The notes under the pieces are model-generated. The model ran no database searches. It saw nothing but the letters and a program-made list of their open reading frames with translations, and was not told the origin of the DNA. 6,978 nucleotides of DNA, from contig CAMPJN010000197.1 of NCBI GenBank assembly GCA_946886875.1, positions 1 through 6,978 on the forward strand, given 5' to 3'. The position numbers were made by a program, and so were the translations under genes. This document shows, one piece after another, positions 1 through 5,689 of the stretch. This DNA is from an uncultured Pseudomonas sp. (lineage in GTDB: Bacteria > Pseudomonadota > Gammaproteobacteria > Pseudomonadales > Pseudomonadaceae). The number at the start of each line of letters is the position of its first letter. Positions within the stretch are counted from its first letter, which is position 1.

Positions 1-457
1 CGTCGAGGTTGTCTTCCAGCCAGGTGCCGGCGATGGTGGCGCGCTGGGCGCCGATAACCTTGCCCTTGAGGCTGGCTGCGTCGGTGTTGAACGACTGCGC
101 CTTCGGCGCGATGAACTGCAGTTTGTTGGTGTAGTAGGCTTCGGTGAAATCCACTGCCTGCTTGCGCTCATCGGTGATCGACATCGAGGCGGCGAGGAAG
201 TCGAACTTGCGCGCGTTCAGCGCCGGGATGATGCCGTCCCAATCGGAAGTCACCACTTCGCACTCGGCCTGCATCTTGGCGCACAGAGCCTGGGCGATTT
301 CGACATCGAAGCCGCCGACCTCGCCACTGGCGTCGATCAGGTTGAACGGCGGGTAAGCGCCTTCGGTGCCGATCTTCAGTTTGTCGGCGGCGAGAGCCGG
401 GGCGCTAAAGATCAAGGTAGCGGCGGCAGCGAGCAGGATGTTCTTGTAGTTATGCAT
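1..457 (-). CDS. Amino-acid ABC transporter periplasmic binding protein (3' end outside window)
   Basis: This is the periplasmic solute-binding subunit of a polar amino-acid importer. It captures the ligand and delivers it to inner-membrane permeases that are not in the window. The start is the ATG at 457-455, preceded by a GGAG ribosome site 8 nt upstream. About 152 codons are present. Residues 1-23 form a signal peptide: a short basic N-region (MHNYKN), an alanine-rich hydrophobic core, and a cleavage site after APALA. The mature part shows hallmarks of the lysine/arginine/ornithine-histidine binding family (ArgT/HisJ/AotJ type): GTEGAYPPFN, GGFDVEIAQALC, SDWDGIIPALNARKFD and SMSITDERKQAVDFT. 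The ATPase gene ends only 13 nt upstream, so the two are surely co-transcribed. The ligand cannot be read from sequence. Beside lysine-degradation genes, a basic amino acid (L- or D-lysine), pipecolate or aminoadipate is the natural guess. The call as a binding protein is firm; the substrate is inference. Confidence 0.93.
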   Translation of the reverse strand, partial: MHNYKNILLAAAATLIFSAPALAADKLKIGTEGAYPPFNLIDASGEVGGFDVEIAQALCAKMQAECEVVTSDWDGIIPALNARKFDFLAASMSITDERKQAVDFTEAYYTNKLQFIAPKAQSFNTDAASLKGKVIGAQRATIAGTWLEDNLD

Positions 458-470
458 GCGTGTTGCTCCG

Positions 471-1244
471 TTAGTGGTTGCTGGACATGAACTGTTGGCA
501 GCGCGGCGACTGCGGCTGGTCGAACACTTGGTCGGGGCTGCCCTGTTCTTCGACGCGGCCCTGGTGCAGGAACACCACTTCGCTGGAAACCTGGCGGGCG
601 AAATTCATTTCGTGGGTGACCAGCAACATGGTGCGGCCCTCCTCGGCCAGGGCGCGGATCACGCCCAGCACCTCCTGCACCATTTCCGGGTCCAGGGCCG
701 AGGTTGGCTCGTCGAACAGGATCACCTTGGGCTCCATGCACAGGGTGCGGGCGATGGCCGCGCGCTGCTGCTGACCGCCGGAAAGCTGGTTGGGATAGAC
801 GTGGCGCTTGTCGCCGATGCCGACCTTGGCCAACAGCGCTTCGGCGCGCTCGATGGCTTCGGCTTTGCTCAAGCCGAGCACGCGGCGCGGCGCCTCGATG
901 ATGTTGTCGAGCACGCTCATATGCGGCCACAGGTTGAAGTTCTGGAAGACGAAGCCCAGCTCGCTACGCAGCCGGTTGATCTGCCGGTTGTCGGCGGCCA
1001 CCAGTTCACCGTGGCGGCTGGCCTTGAGCTTGAGCTGCTCGCCGGCGACATGAATCTCGCCCTTGCTGGGGTTTTCCAGCAGGTTGATGCAACGCAAGAA
1101 GGTCGACTTGCCGGAGCCGGAGGAACCGAGGATCGAGATCACGTCGCCGTCGCGGGCGGTCAGTGAAACGCCCTTGAGCACCTCAAGGTCGCCATAGCGT
1201 TTGTGCAGATCACGGATTTCCAGCGCGGGTACGGAAGCTTGCAT
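471..1244 (-). CDS. Amino-acid ABC transporter ATP-binding protein (HisP/AotP type)
   Basis: This is the cytoplasmic ATPase that powers an amino-acid importer. It has 257 residues, normal for the HisP/GlnQ/AotP family. Visible motifs in order are Walker A GSSGSGKST (40-48), the Q-loop glutamine in VFQNFNLWPH (Q101), the ABC signature LSGGQQQR (from 154), Walker B VILFDEP with the catalytic Glu (174-180), the D-loop SALD just after it, and the switch His in LLVTHEM (H211). Nothing is missing, so it should be active. The start ATG (1244-1242) has a modest AAAGG site about 8 nt upstream. It is the first gene of its unit and is followed after 13 nt by the binding protein; permease genes are expected beyond the left edge. 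A terminator at 1668-1698 separates it from the catabolic genes to the right, so it must have its own promoter in 1245-1420. Confidence 0.95.
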   Translation of the reverse strand: MQASVPALEIRDLHKRYGDLEVLKGVSLTARDGDVISILGSSGSGKSTFLRCINLLENPSKGEIHVAGEQLKLKASRHGELVAADNRQINRLRSELGFVFQNFNLWPHMSVLDNIIEAPRRVLGLSKAEAIERAEALLAKVGIGDKRHVYPNQLSGGQQQRAAIARTLCMEPKVILFDEPTSALDPEMVQEVLGVIRALAEEGRTMLLVTHEMNFARQVSSEVVFLHQGRVEEQGSPDQVFDQPQSPRCQQFMSSNH

Positions 1245-1278
1245 GGCGGTTACCTTTCTTATTCTTGTACGTGATGAC

Positions 1279-1300
1279 GCCAGTCGATCTAACCAACTAA
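1279..1300 (-). promoter_or_regulatory. Candidate LysR-type operator upstream of the transporter
   Basis: On the plus strand this starts GCCAGTCG and ends AACTAA. It matches the site at 3234-3255 in 16 of 22 positions without gaps, with the outer parts conserved and the middle variable. The halves AGTCG and CAACT form an imperfect dyad, and T1284 to A1296 gives the T-N11-A spacing typical of LysR-family boxes. Its centre lies about 45 bp upstream of the ATPase start codon. The site is seen; its role as an operator is inferred. Confidence 0.4.
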
Positions 1301-1424
1301 GCCGGCCGCGCTCAAACGAAAATAAGGACTCGGTTCATTCCAAAAATGACTCGATTGCACACGCGAAATCGTTGTCGCACCGATAAAAAGGCTCTGCCCC
1401 AATCATGTGTTGCAGGCCGCTTTT

Positions 1425-1601
1425 GTAGGGTGGGTTAGTGGCGCGGAACCGGGTTGGTGAAGCAACTGCGGGATATGTGCGCCACGTAACCCACCAAGCG
1501 GTCTTCGGCCTGGCCCAGTGGTGGGTTGCGGCGCAATTGATTCGGCATCAACAAGTAGTCCGTGGTCATGCACCTAACCTGCACGGCCCGACCTACGCTA
1601 C
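1425..1601. repeat. Degenerate palindromic intergenic repeat (MITE/REP-like)
   Basis: The left end is GTAGGGTGGGTTAG (1425-1438). The right end (1588-1601), read on the other strand, matches it in 10 of 14 positions, so the ends are degenerate inverted repeats. Inside, the arm GGTGGGTTAGTGGCGC (1429-1444) is matched by its reverse complement at 1479-1495 with a single inserted base. A third copy, GGTGGGTTGCGGCGC, lies at 1520-1534. From memory, the GTAGGGTGGGTTA / TAACCCACC signature recurs in intergenic regions of Pseudomonas and related bacteria. No transposase or clear target-site duplication was found, so any mobilisation would have been in trans and old. The exact outer borders are uncertain. 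Confidence 0.55.
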
Positions 1602-1667
1602 GAATTGCCGCTTTCAGGCATTACTTAGCTGGCCCGCGCGCTGCAACACATAACGGGGCACATAGGC

Positions 1668-1698
1668 AAAAAAATCCCCGACAAAGGCTGCCGGGGAT
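1668..1698 (-). terminator. Intrinsic terminator after hglS
   Basis: On the minus strand the stem ATCCCCG (1698-1692) pairs perfectly with CGGGGAT (1680-1674) around an 11-nt loop. A run of seven T follows directly (1674-1668), its first T also closing the stem. It lies about 60 nt beyond the hglS stop codon. There is no T-run on the other side, so it acts only on leftward transcripts. It isolates the transporter unit from the catabolic genes. Confidence 0.88.
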
Positions 1699-1757
1699 CT
1701 AGCTCAATCAGTATCCGCAATGCGGCGTGAGTGCGGTTCTATCTAGCCAAAATCTGC

Positions 1758-3146
1758 CTACGCGAAATCTATCCCCAGCTCAGTGGCACAGGCGTGCAGC
1801 GAACGGCTTTGGCAATCGGCATAGAGCGCCAGTTCGTCCTGCACCGGCTGCCCCAGGGCACGCTCGAATTCGGCGCGGTTGGCATCCTGCTGATAGCGCT
1901 CGCGATTGGCTTCGCCCAGGTTGGATTGAAAAATGCCCGCGGCACTGACCGGCAGGAAATCCTCGTAAACCAGCGGTTCGCAGGCCAGTTGCCCGGCCCT
2001 GAGCAAGGCGTCCAGATCGCCGGCCAGGGTTCCCGCCGCCTTAGCCGCCCGCCCCGCTTCGGTAACCCGGTAGCGGAAAAACGCCAGGCCCTGACGGCGC
2101 AACATCTCCAGGTCATCGGGAAAGTCGGCAAAACACTGCGCCAGGGTTTGCGCGTAGTGCTGGGCGTAATCTTGCTTGGCGACGCCCACGCAACGCTCGC
2201 GGGTGGCTTCCAGCAATTGGTCGTAGAGCGCCCTGCCCTTGGCGGTAAGCGCCGCGCCGCGTTGCTCAATCTCGCCGAAGCGGGCGCTATGTTGCCCTGG
2301 GCTGGCGCAACTGAATTGCACCGCCTCGTCGAGCGCCTTGAAGCTGGTCTGACGCAGCAGGATCGGATGGCGCCGAAGAGGTGGGCCTTCCACCCATTCC
2401 TTGGCATTCATGCCATGGCGCGGCATCTCGGCCTGGGCCGCATCTATATCCAGAATGCGCGGCGTGAGGTGATTGATATGCGGGCCCTTGAACGCCACCA
2501 CATCGGCGATCAGCCGGTGCTGCGCCTGCAATTGCTGGTAGACCGCGGCGCTGACTCCGGCCTGGCTGTGCCAACGGAAGGTCTCCAGCGCTTGCTCGAT
2601 AAAGGCCTGCGCCTCTTGCTCGGTGAGCCCGCCTTGCTGCTCGAAGCGCTCGATCAGGGCCAACGCGCCGGGGGTGAAAATCTGCCGGCCGGCGAGAATA
2701 CGCTCGGCCTGCTGGCGCAGCGCCGGATCGCCGATCAACTCCAGGCGCAGCAGCGAGGTGAAGACGCGGAACGGGCTATGGCGTAGTGACGCCTCATGCA
2801 GCGGGCGAAACGCCGTGGCATGCACAGGTACACCAGCGCTGGCCAGGTCGTAGTAACCAACCGGCTGCATACCCAGCACCGCGAACAACCGCGCCATGGT
2901 CGCCAATTCGGCGGCCGTACCGAGGCGGATGGCGCCATGCCGCTCCTCGCTCAGGCGCTGCAGTTCGCCAGCCTGGCGCAGCTGTTCGGCGAGTTGCGGG
3001 TCGTTGACCAGGGTCTGCTGGTTGAGCGTGGCGACCAGTTCCAGCAACTCGCCGTACAGCGGCACCTCGGCCTGGTACATGGCTGACAGGGCCTGGGAGA
3101 AACGCGCGCGGATCTGGTCCGGGCTGACAAAGGCATCGTTATTCAT
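1758..3146 (-). CDS. hglS: 2-oxoadipate dioxygenase/decarboxylase (DUF1338, D-2-hydroxyglutarate synthase)
   Basis: This is an Fe(II)-dependent cytosolic enzyme that converts 2-oxoadipate and O2 to D-2-hydroxyglutarate and CO2, the step that brings lysine carbon toward 2-oxoglutarate. It has 462 residues, close to the Pseudomonas putida protein (PP_5260) and E. coli YdcJ. The metal ligands reported for the P. putida enzyme fall at the same numbers here: His70 in ERHGAIR, His226 in KGPHINHLTPR and Glu294 in RFGEIEQRG. The substrate-binding Arg74 is also present, and the C-terminal pocket segment FLPVSAAGIFQSNLG (from about 397) is intact. The start ATG (3146-3144) has a GAGGAG site 9 nt upstream. 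The gene lies 145 bp after the aminotransferase that makes its substrate and ends at a terminator. A candidate promoter in that gap suggests it can also be transcribed on its own. Confidence 0.93.
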   Translation of the reverse strand: MNNDAFVSPDQIRARFSQALSAMYQAEVPLYGELLELVATLNQQTLVNDPQLAEQLRQAGELQRLSEERHGAIRLGTAAELATMARLFAVLGMQPVGYYDLASAGVPVHATAFRPLHEASLRHSPFRVFTSLLRLELIGDPALRQQAERILAGRQIFTPGALALIERFEQQGGLTEQEAQAFIEQALETFRWHSQAGVSAAVYQQLQAQHRLIADVVAFKGPHINHLTPRILDIDAAQAEMPRHGMNAKEWVEGPPLRRHPILLRQTSFKALDEAVQFSCASPGQHSARFGEIEQRGAALTAKGRALYDQLLEATRERCVGVAKQDYAQHYAQTLAQCFADFPDDLEMLRRQGLAFFRYRVTEAGRAAKAAGTLAGDLDALLRAGQLACEPLVYEDFLPVSAAGIFQSNLGEANRERYQQDANRAEFERALGQPVQDELALYADCQSRSLHACATELGIDFA

Positions 3147-3218
3147 GCAATTCCACTCCTCGCACCACCCTTGTTTCTAGCAACATCGGCTAGCGCTTTG
3201 CTCGTTCCTGCTCGCGGC

Positions 3219-3247
3219 ATTCTGTGCAGGACTGCCAGTCGTCTCAA
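3219..3247 (-). promoter_or_regulatory. Candidate sigma-70 promoter for hglS
   Basis: Read on the minus strand, TTGAGA (3247-3242, 5 of 6 consensus) is separated by exactly 17 nt from CAGAAT (3224-3219, 4 of 6). A start near 3212 would leave a leader of about 65 nt before the hglS ATG. The -35 box sits inside the dyad at 3237-3253, so a bound regulator would compete with or touch RNA polymerase. This is a motif match only. Confidence 0.4.
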
Positions 3248-3255
3248 ACGACTAA
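3234..3255 (-). promoter_or_regulatory. Candidate LysR-type operator upstream of hglS
   Basis: A perfect 6-bp dyad AGTCGT-CTCAA-ACGACT spans 3237-3253. It contains T3239 and A3251 in T-N11-A register, centred on the dyad, which is the classic LysR-box geometry. The wider 22 bases match the element at 1279-1300 in 16 positions. CTAAT follows at 3252-3256; as I recall, that pentamer is the recognition core of E. coli GcvA, and the local regulator is GcvA-like. As RNA it could also form a hairpin, but no T-run follows on the minus strand, so it is not an intrinsic terminator. Confidence 0.45.
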
Positions 3256-3257
3256 TT

Positions 3258-3282
3258 TTCCAGAGGTCATTCCTCGCTGGAA
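3258..3282 (-). other. Hairpin just after the aminotransferase stop codon
   Basis: TTCCAGAGG (3258-3266) pairs with CCTC and TGGAA (3272-3275 and 3278-3282) around a TCATT loop with a 2-nt bulge, giving nine base pairs. It begins about 10 nt beyond the stop codon of the aminotransferase gene (3294-3292). No T-run follows it on the minus strand. It could stabilise the 3' end of the upstream message or partly reduce read-through into hglS. The role is not known. Confidence 0.35.
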
Positions 3283-3291
3283 TCATTCAGT

Positions 3292-4548
3292 TCAAAGGCT
3301 CGCCTGCAAGCAACGCCGGAAGATGGCGAAACCTTCGTCGAGCACCTCGGCTTCGGCGGTGAGCGGCGCCAATAGACGGATGATGTGGCGGTACTTGCCG
3401 CTGGGCATCAGCAGCAAACCGGCCTCACGTGCGGCGCTTAGCAACCGGCTCAGGCGCTCGCTGCCGGGGCCACCATCGGCAGCGCGCAGTTCGATGCCGC
3501 GCATGGCGCCGACGCCGGTCAGGCGTGCAAGAGCCGGCGCCAGCTCGCTGTCCTGCCAGCGCTGGTAGTGCTTGAGCACACATTGCTCCTGGCGTTCGCC
3601 CCAAGTGGCCAGGTTGGCATCGCTCATCAGTTCCAGTGTCGCCAGGCCGGCGGCGCAGGCCAGCGGATTGCCCGAATAAGTGCCGCCCAGACCGCCCTTG
3701 GGCAGAGCATGGAGCAATGCTTTACGCCCCACCACTGCACCCAGCGGCAAACCGCCGGCCATGCTTTTGCCCAACAGCAACAAGTCCGGCTCTATGCCGA
3801 GCCGGGAGAAGGCAAAGCGCTGCCCGGTGCGGCCAAAGCCGGATTGGATTTCATCGAGGATCAGCACGATGCCGTTGGCATCGCAGAAGCGCTGCAGGTG
3901 TTGAGCGAAACCGGCGTCCAGCGCCTGAAAGCCCGCCTCGCCCTGCACCGCCTCGACCACTATGCAGCCGACATCGGCCGCATCGATCTCGACGCTGAAC
4001 AGGCGCTGCATGGCAGCCATCGCCTGTTCGACGCTGACTTCGTTGTCCACACTCGGGTATGGCAGGTGGTAGACCGGACCCGGCAGGCTGCCGAGTTTCT
4101 GTTTATAGGGCGCGACCTTGCCGTTGAGGTTGAGCGCGGTCAGGGTGCGGCCGTGGAAGCCGCCGTCGAAGGCCACCACAGCGCAGCGCCCGGTCGCAGC
4201 GCGAACGATTTTCAGGGCATTTTCGGTGGCCTCGGCGCCGCTGTTGGTGAGCATGCCGCACAACGGATAGGACACCGGCACGAACTGCGCGAGGGCCCCC
4301 ATAAACTGGCCATAACCCTGATGAGGGATGGCGTTGAACGCCGAATGGGTGAGGCGCCCGGCCTGCTCGCGCACCGCCTCGACGATCCGTGGGTGGCAAT
4401 GGCCGAGGTTGAGCACACCGATGCCGCCGACGAAGTCGATATAGCGCTTGCCGGAGTCGTCCCAGACCTCGGCATTGCGGCCGTGGCTGAGCATGATCGG
4501 GTGGACGATGGCCAGGGATTGGCTGATATGGGCATGCTCGGGATGCAT
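3292..4548 (-). CDS. Class III PLP aminotransferase, probable 2-aminoadipate aminotransferase
   Basis: This cytosolic enzyme of the GabT-like class III family is inferred to move the amino group of 2-aminoadipate to 2-oxoglutarate, giving 2-oxoadipate for HglS. It has 418 residues, full length. Visible family motifs are FVGGIGVLNLGHCHP (39-53), the phosphate-binding TNSGAEATEN (101-110), FDGGFHGRT (127-135), the conserved acidic segment VVEAVQGEAGF (197-207), LDEIQSGFGRTG with the PLP-nitrogen Asp232, the Schiff-base Lys261 in LLGKSMAGGLPLG, and GGTYSGNP (288-295). The start ATG (4548-4546) has a GAGGAG site 7 nt upstream. It resembles P. putida PP_4108, the aminoadipate aminotransferase, more than the GABA/5-aminovalerate enzymes GabT/DavT; this comparison is from memory. 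Its place between regulator and hglS supports the role. A GABA or 5-aminovalerate substrate is the alternative. Confidence 0.9.
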   Translation of the reverse strand: MHPEHAHISQSLAIVHPIMLSHGRNAEVWDDSGKRYIDFVGGIGVLNLGHCHPRIVEAVREQAGRLTHSAFNAIPHQGYGQFMGALAQFVPVSYPLCGMLTNSGAEATENALKIVRAATGRCAVVAFDGGFHGRTLTALNLNGKVAPYKQKLGSLPGPVYHLPYPSVDNEVSVEQAMAAMQRLFSVEIDAADVGCIVVEAVQGEAGFQALDAGFAQHLQRFCDANGIVLILDEIQSGFGRTGQRFAFSRLGIEPDLLLLGKSMAGGLPLGAVVGRKALLHALPKGGLGGTYSGNPLACAAGLATLELMSDANLATWGERQEQCVLKHYQRWQDSELAPALARLTGVGAMRGIELRAADGGPGSERLSRLLSAAREAGLLLMPSGKYRHIIRLLAPLTAEAEVLDEGFAIFRRCLQASL

Positions 4549-4611
4549 GGCGCGGCTCCTCGGGGAAATGGATGCGCGCCATCAGATCGGTAACCTGGCC
4601 TCACCGGCAAA

Positions 4612-4647
4612 CGAAAAAAATTCGCCCAACTATTCCTTTTTTTCTCG
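4612..4647. other. A-tract/T-tract inverted repeat between lysR and the aminotransferase gene
   Basis: CG followed by seven A (4612-4620) faces seven T followed by CTCG (4637-4647), making a weak AT-only stem around a 16-nt centre in the 119-bp gap. On the minus strand a T-tract lies about 65 nt upstream of the aminotransferase start. It could be an UP-element for a local promoter, or a weak end to the lysR message. I found no convincing -35/-10 pair beside it. The same gap has a GCCA...TGGC stretch at 4578-4599 that does not clearly match the two candidate operators. Confidence 0.25.
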
Positions 4648-4667
4648 ACCGTTTTCCCCTGCGGCGC

Positions 4668-5558
4668 TTACTGGTTGCCGAGCTGACCCTTGATCCAGAC
4701 AACGAAACTGCGAATCTTCGGCACTTCGGCGGCGTGTTCGGCATAGGCCATAAAATGCTTGCCGCCGCTGCGCAGCGCATGTTCCCAGGCGATCACCAGC
4801 TTGCCCTCGTGCAACTCCTCCTCGACCAGAAAGCGCGGCACCAGGGCCACGCCGCAGCCACATTGGGCGGCGCGGATGCACATATGAAAGGTCTCGAAGC
4901 GCGGGCCGTGGTAGCTGTGGTTGCTCTGCAGCCCCAGACTGTCGAACCAGTCGTGCCAGGCTTCCGGGCGCGAGGCGCATTGCAGCAGCACCTGCTCGCC
5001 CAACTGCTCGGCGCTGGCGATGCCTTTGGCCAACATATCCGGCGCACACACCGGCACCACCTCCTCGCCGAACAATTCAATGCACTCGGCGCCAGGCCAA
5101 GTGCCCTGACCAAAGAAAAACACCACATCGGCCTTGCCCTGCAGCAGGTCGAACGGCTCCAGCACGTTGTGCAGATCCAAGTGGATATTCGGGTTGGCCA
5201 GACCGAAACCTTTTAGATGCGGAATCAGCCAACGCGCGCCGAAGGTCGGCTGAGTCGCCACCTTAAGCACCTCGGTGTTGCCGCCATAGGAGAGGATGTA
5301 ATGGGTCGACATCTCGACCTGGTTGAGGACCTTGTTCACCTCGGCCAAATACAACGAGCCGGCCGGGGTCAGTTGCAGGCGTCGGCGAATCCGCCGAAAC
5401 AGCAAGTGCTGGAGCATGTCCTCGAGTTGCGCCACCTGCTTGCTCACCGCGCTCTGGGTCAGGAACAGCTCTTCGGCGGCGCGGGTAAAACTCAAATGGC
5501 GCGCCACGGCCTCGAAACACTGCAGCGCGGTCATAGAAGGCATCAAGCGTTTGGACAT
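4668..5558 (-). CDS. LysR-family transcriptional regulator (GcvA-like)
   Basis: This DNA-binding regulator has 296 residues, typical for the family. The N-terminal winged helix-turn-helix is clear: MTALQCFEAVARHLSFTRAA and then EELFLTQSAVSKQVAQLED (about 9-47), followed by LFRRIRRRLQLTPAG and a linker helix. The remaining roughly 200 residues are the effector-binding domain, starting near LKVATQPTFGARWLIP (98-113). The N-terminus and the segments FFFGQGTWPG and EEVVPVCAPDML place it in the GcvA-like subgroup. The start ATG (5558-5556) has no good ribosome site; Met6 is an alternative but has none either. It is divergent from amaB across 131 bp, a standard LysR arrangement, and lies upstream of the aminotransferase and hglS on the same strand. 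It is the obvious candidate to sense a lysine-pathway intermediate. The effector, and whether it activates or represses, cannot be seen. Confidence 0.93.
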   Translation of the reverse strand: MSKRLMPSMTALQCFEAVARHLSFTRAAEELFLTQSAVSKQVAQLEDMLQHLLFRRIRRRLQLTPAGSLYLAEVNKVLNQVEMSTHYILSYGGNTEVLKVATQPTFGARWLIPHLKGFGLANPNIHLDLHNVLEPFDLLQGKADVVFFFGQGTWPGAECIELFGEEVVPVCAPDMLAKGIASAEQLGEQVLLQCASRPEAWHDWFDSLGLQSNHSYHGPRFETFHMCIRAAQCGCGVALVPRFLVEEELHEGKLVIAWEHALRSGGKHFMAYAEHAAEVPKIRSFVVWIKGQLGNQ

Positions 5559-5606
5559 GGCGGACTCGCGGCTTCAGCATGAATTGAGGGAATGACATAT
5601 CAACAA

Positions 5607-5624
5607 AAGCTCACTTGTGAGCTT
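5607..5624. promoter_or_regulatory. Perfect palindrome in the lysR/amaB divergent control region
   Basis: AAGCTCAC-TT-GTGAGCTT has eight perfect base pairs with a 2-nt centre. It lies 49 bp from the lysR start codon and 66 bp from the amaB start codon. That position suits an operator controlling both directions. Its even symmetry does not fit a T-N11-A box centred on the dyad, and it does not resemble the two shared sites at 1279 and 3234, so it may bind a different protein. TTGTGA (5615-5620) within it could be a weak -35 box for amaB, but no good -10 follows at proper spacing. Confidence 0.45.
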
Positions 5625-5689
5625 CTAGCATGCAGATTAATACTGAGTGCCACGCATAAATTCAATCAAGCTTGCGACAGGAGACACTG

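Larger units (their letters stand above)
1245..1757. other. Gene-free gap between the transporter unit and hglS
   Basis: These 513 bases hold no convincing gene. Reading from the transporter side, 1245-1420 is the leader and promoter region of the ATPase gene, fairly AT-rich, with the candidate operator at 1279-1300. Positions 1425-1601 are a degenerate palindromic repeat. Positions 1668-1698 are the intrinsic terminator of the hglS unit. Between the terminator and the hglS stop codon there is a short dyad CCGCA-A-TGCGG at 1715-1725, to which I assign no role. Short open frames that cross the repeat lack ribosome sites and resemble nothing known. Confidence 0.7.

Noticed and set aside
456..1166. 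Plus-strand open frame opposite the ABC ATPase gene
   Set aside because: The minus strand encodes all ATPase motifs, and the antisense translation shows no family features.
1287..1315. Possible transporter promoter TTGAGC-N17-TTAGAT on the minus strand
   Set aside because: It matches the consensus at only 4 of 6 and 3 of 6 bases. Spacing is right and it overlaps the candidate operator, but this is too weak to list as a promoter.
1438..1653. Short open frame across the palindromic repeat, about 71 codons
   Set aside because: It starts inside the repeat, has no ribosome site and no similarity I recognise.
1715..1725. Dyad CCGCA-A-TGCGG downstream of hglS
   Set aside because: It is too short and tight for a stable hairpin, and the real terminator lies just beyond it.
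1731..2786. Long plus-strand open frame opposite hglS
   Set aside because: It lies wholly antisense to a gene with clear active-site residues. Its composition is what the third-position GC bias of the minus-strand gene produces, and it resembles no family.
3219..3241. Possible sigma-54 promoter (TGGC...TGC) upstream of hglS
   Set aside because: The GG and GC elements are about 8 bases apart instead of the required spacing of about 11, so it does not fit the -24/-12 pattern.
3568..4593. Long plus-strand open frame opposite the aminotransferase gene
   Set aside because: It is antisense to a fully supported class III aminotransferase. It has no ribosome site of note and no recognisable domain.
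4578..4599. Third copy of the shared 22-bp element upstream of the aminotransferase gene
   Set aside because: It shares GCCA and GATC, but the remaining positions do not align without several gaps, and the T-N11-A dyad is not preserved.
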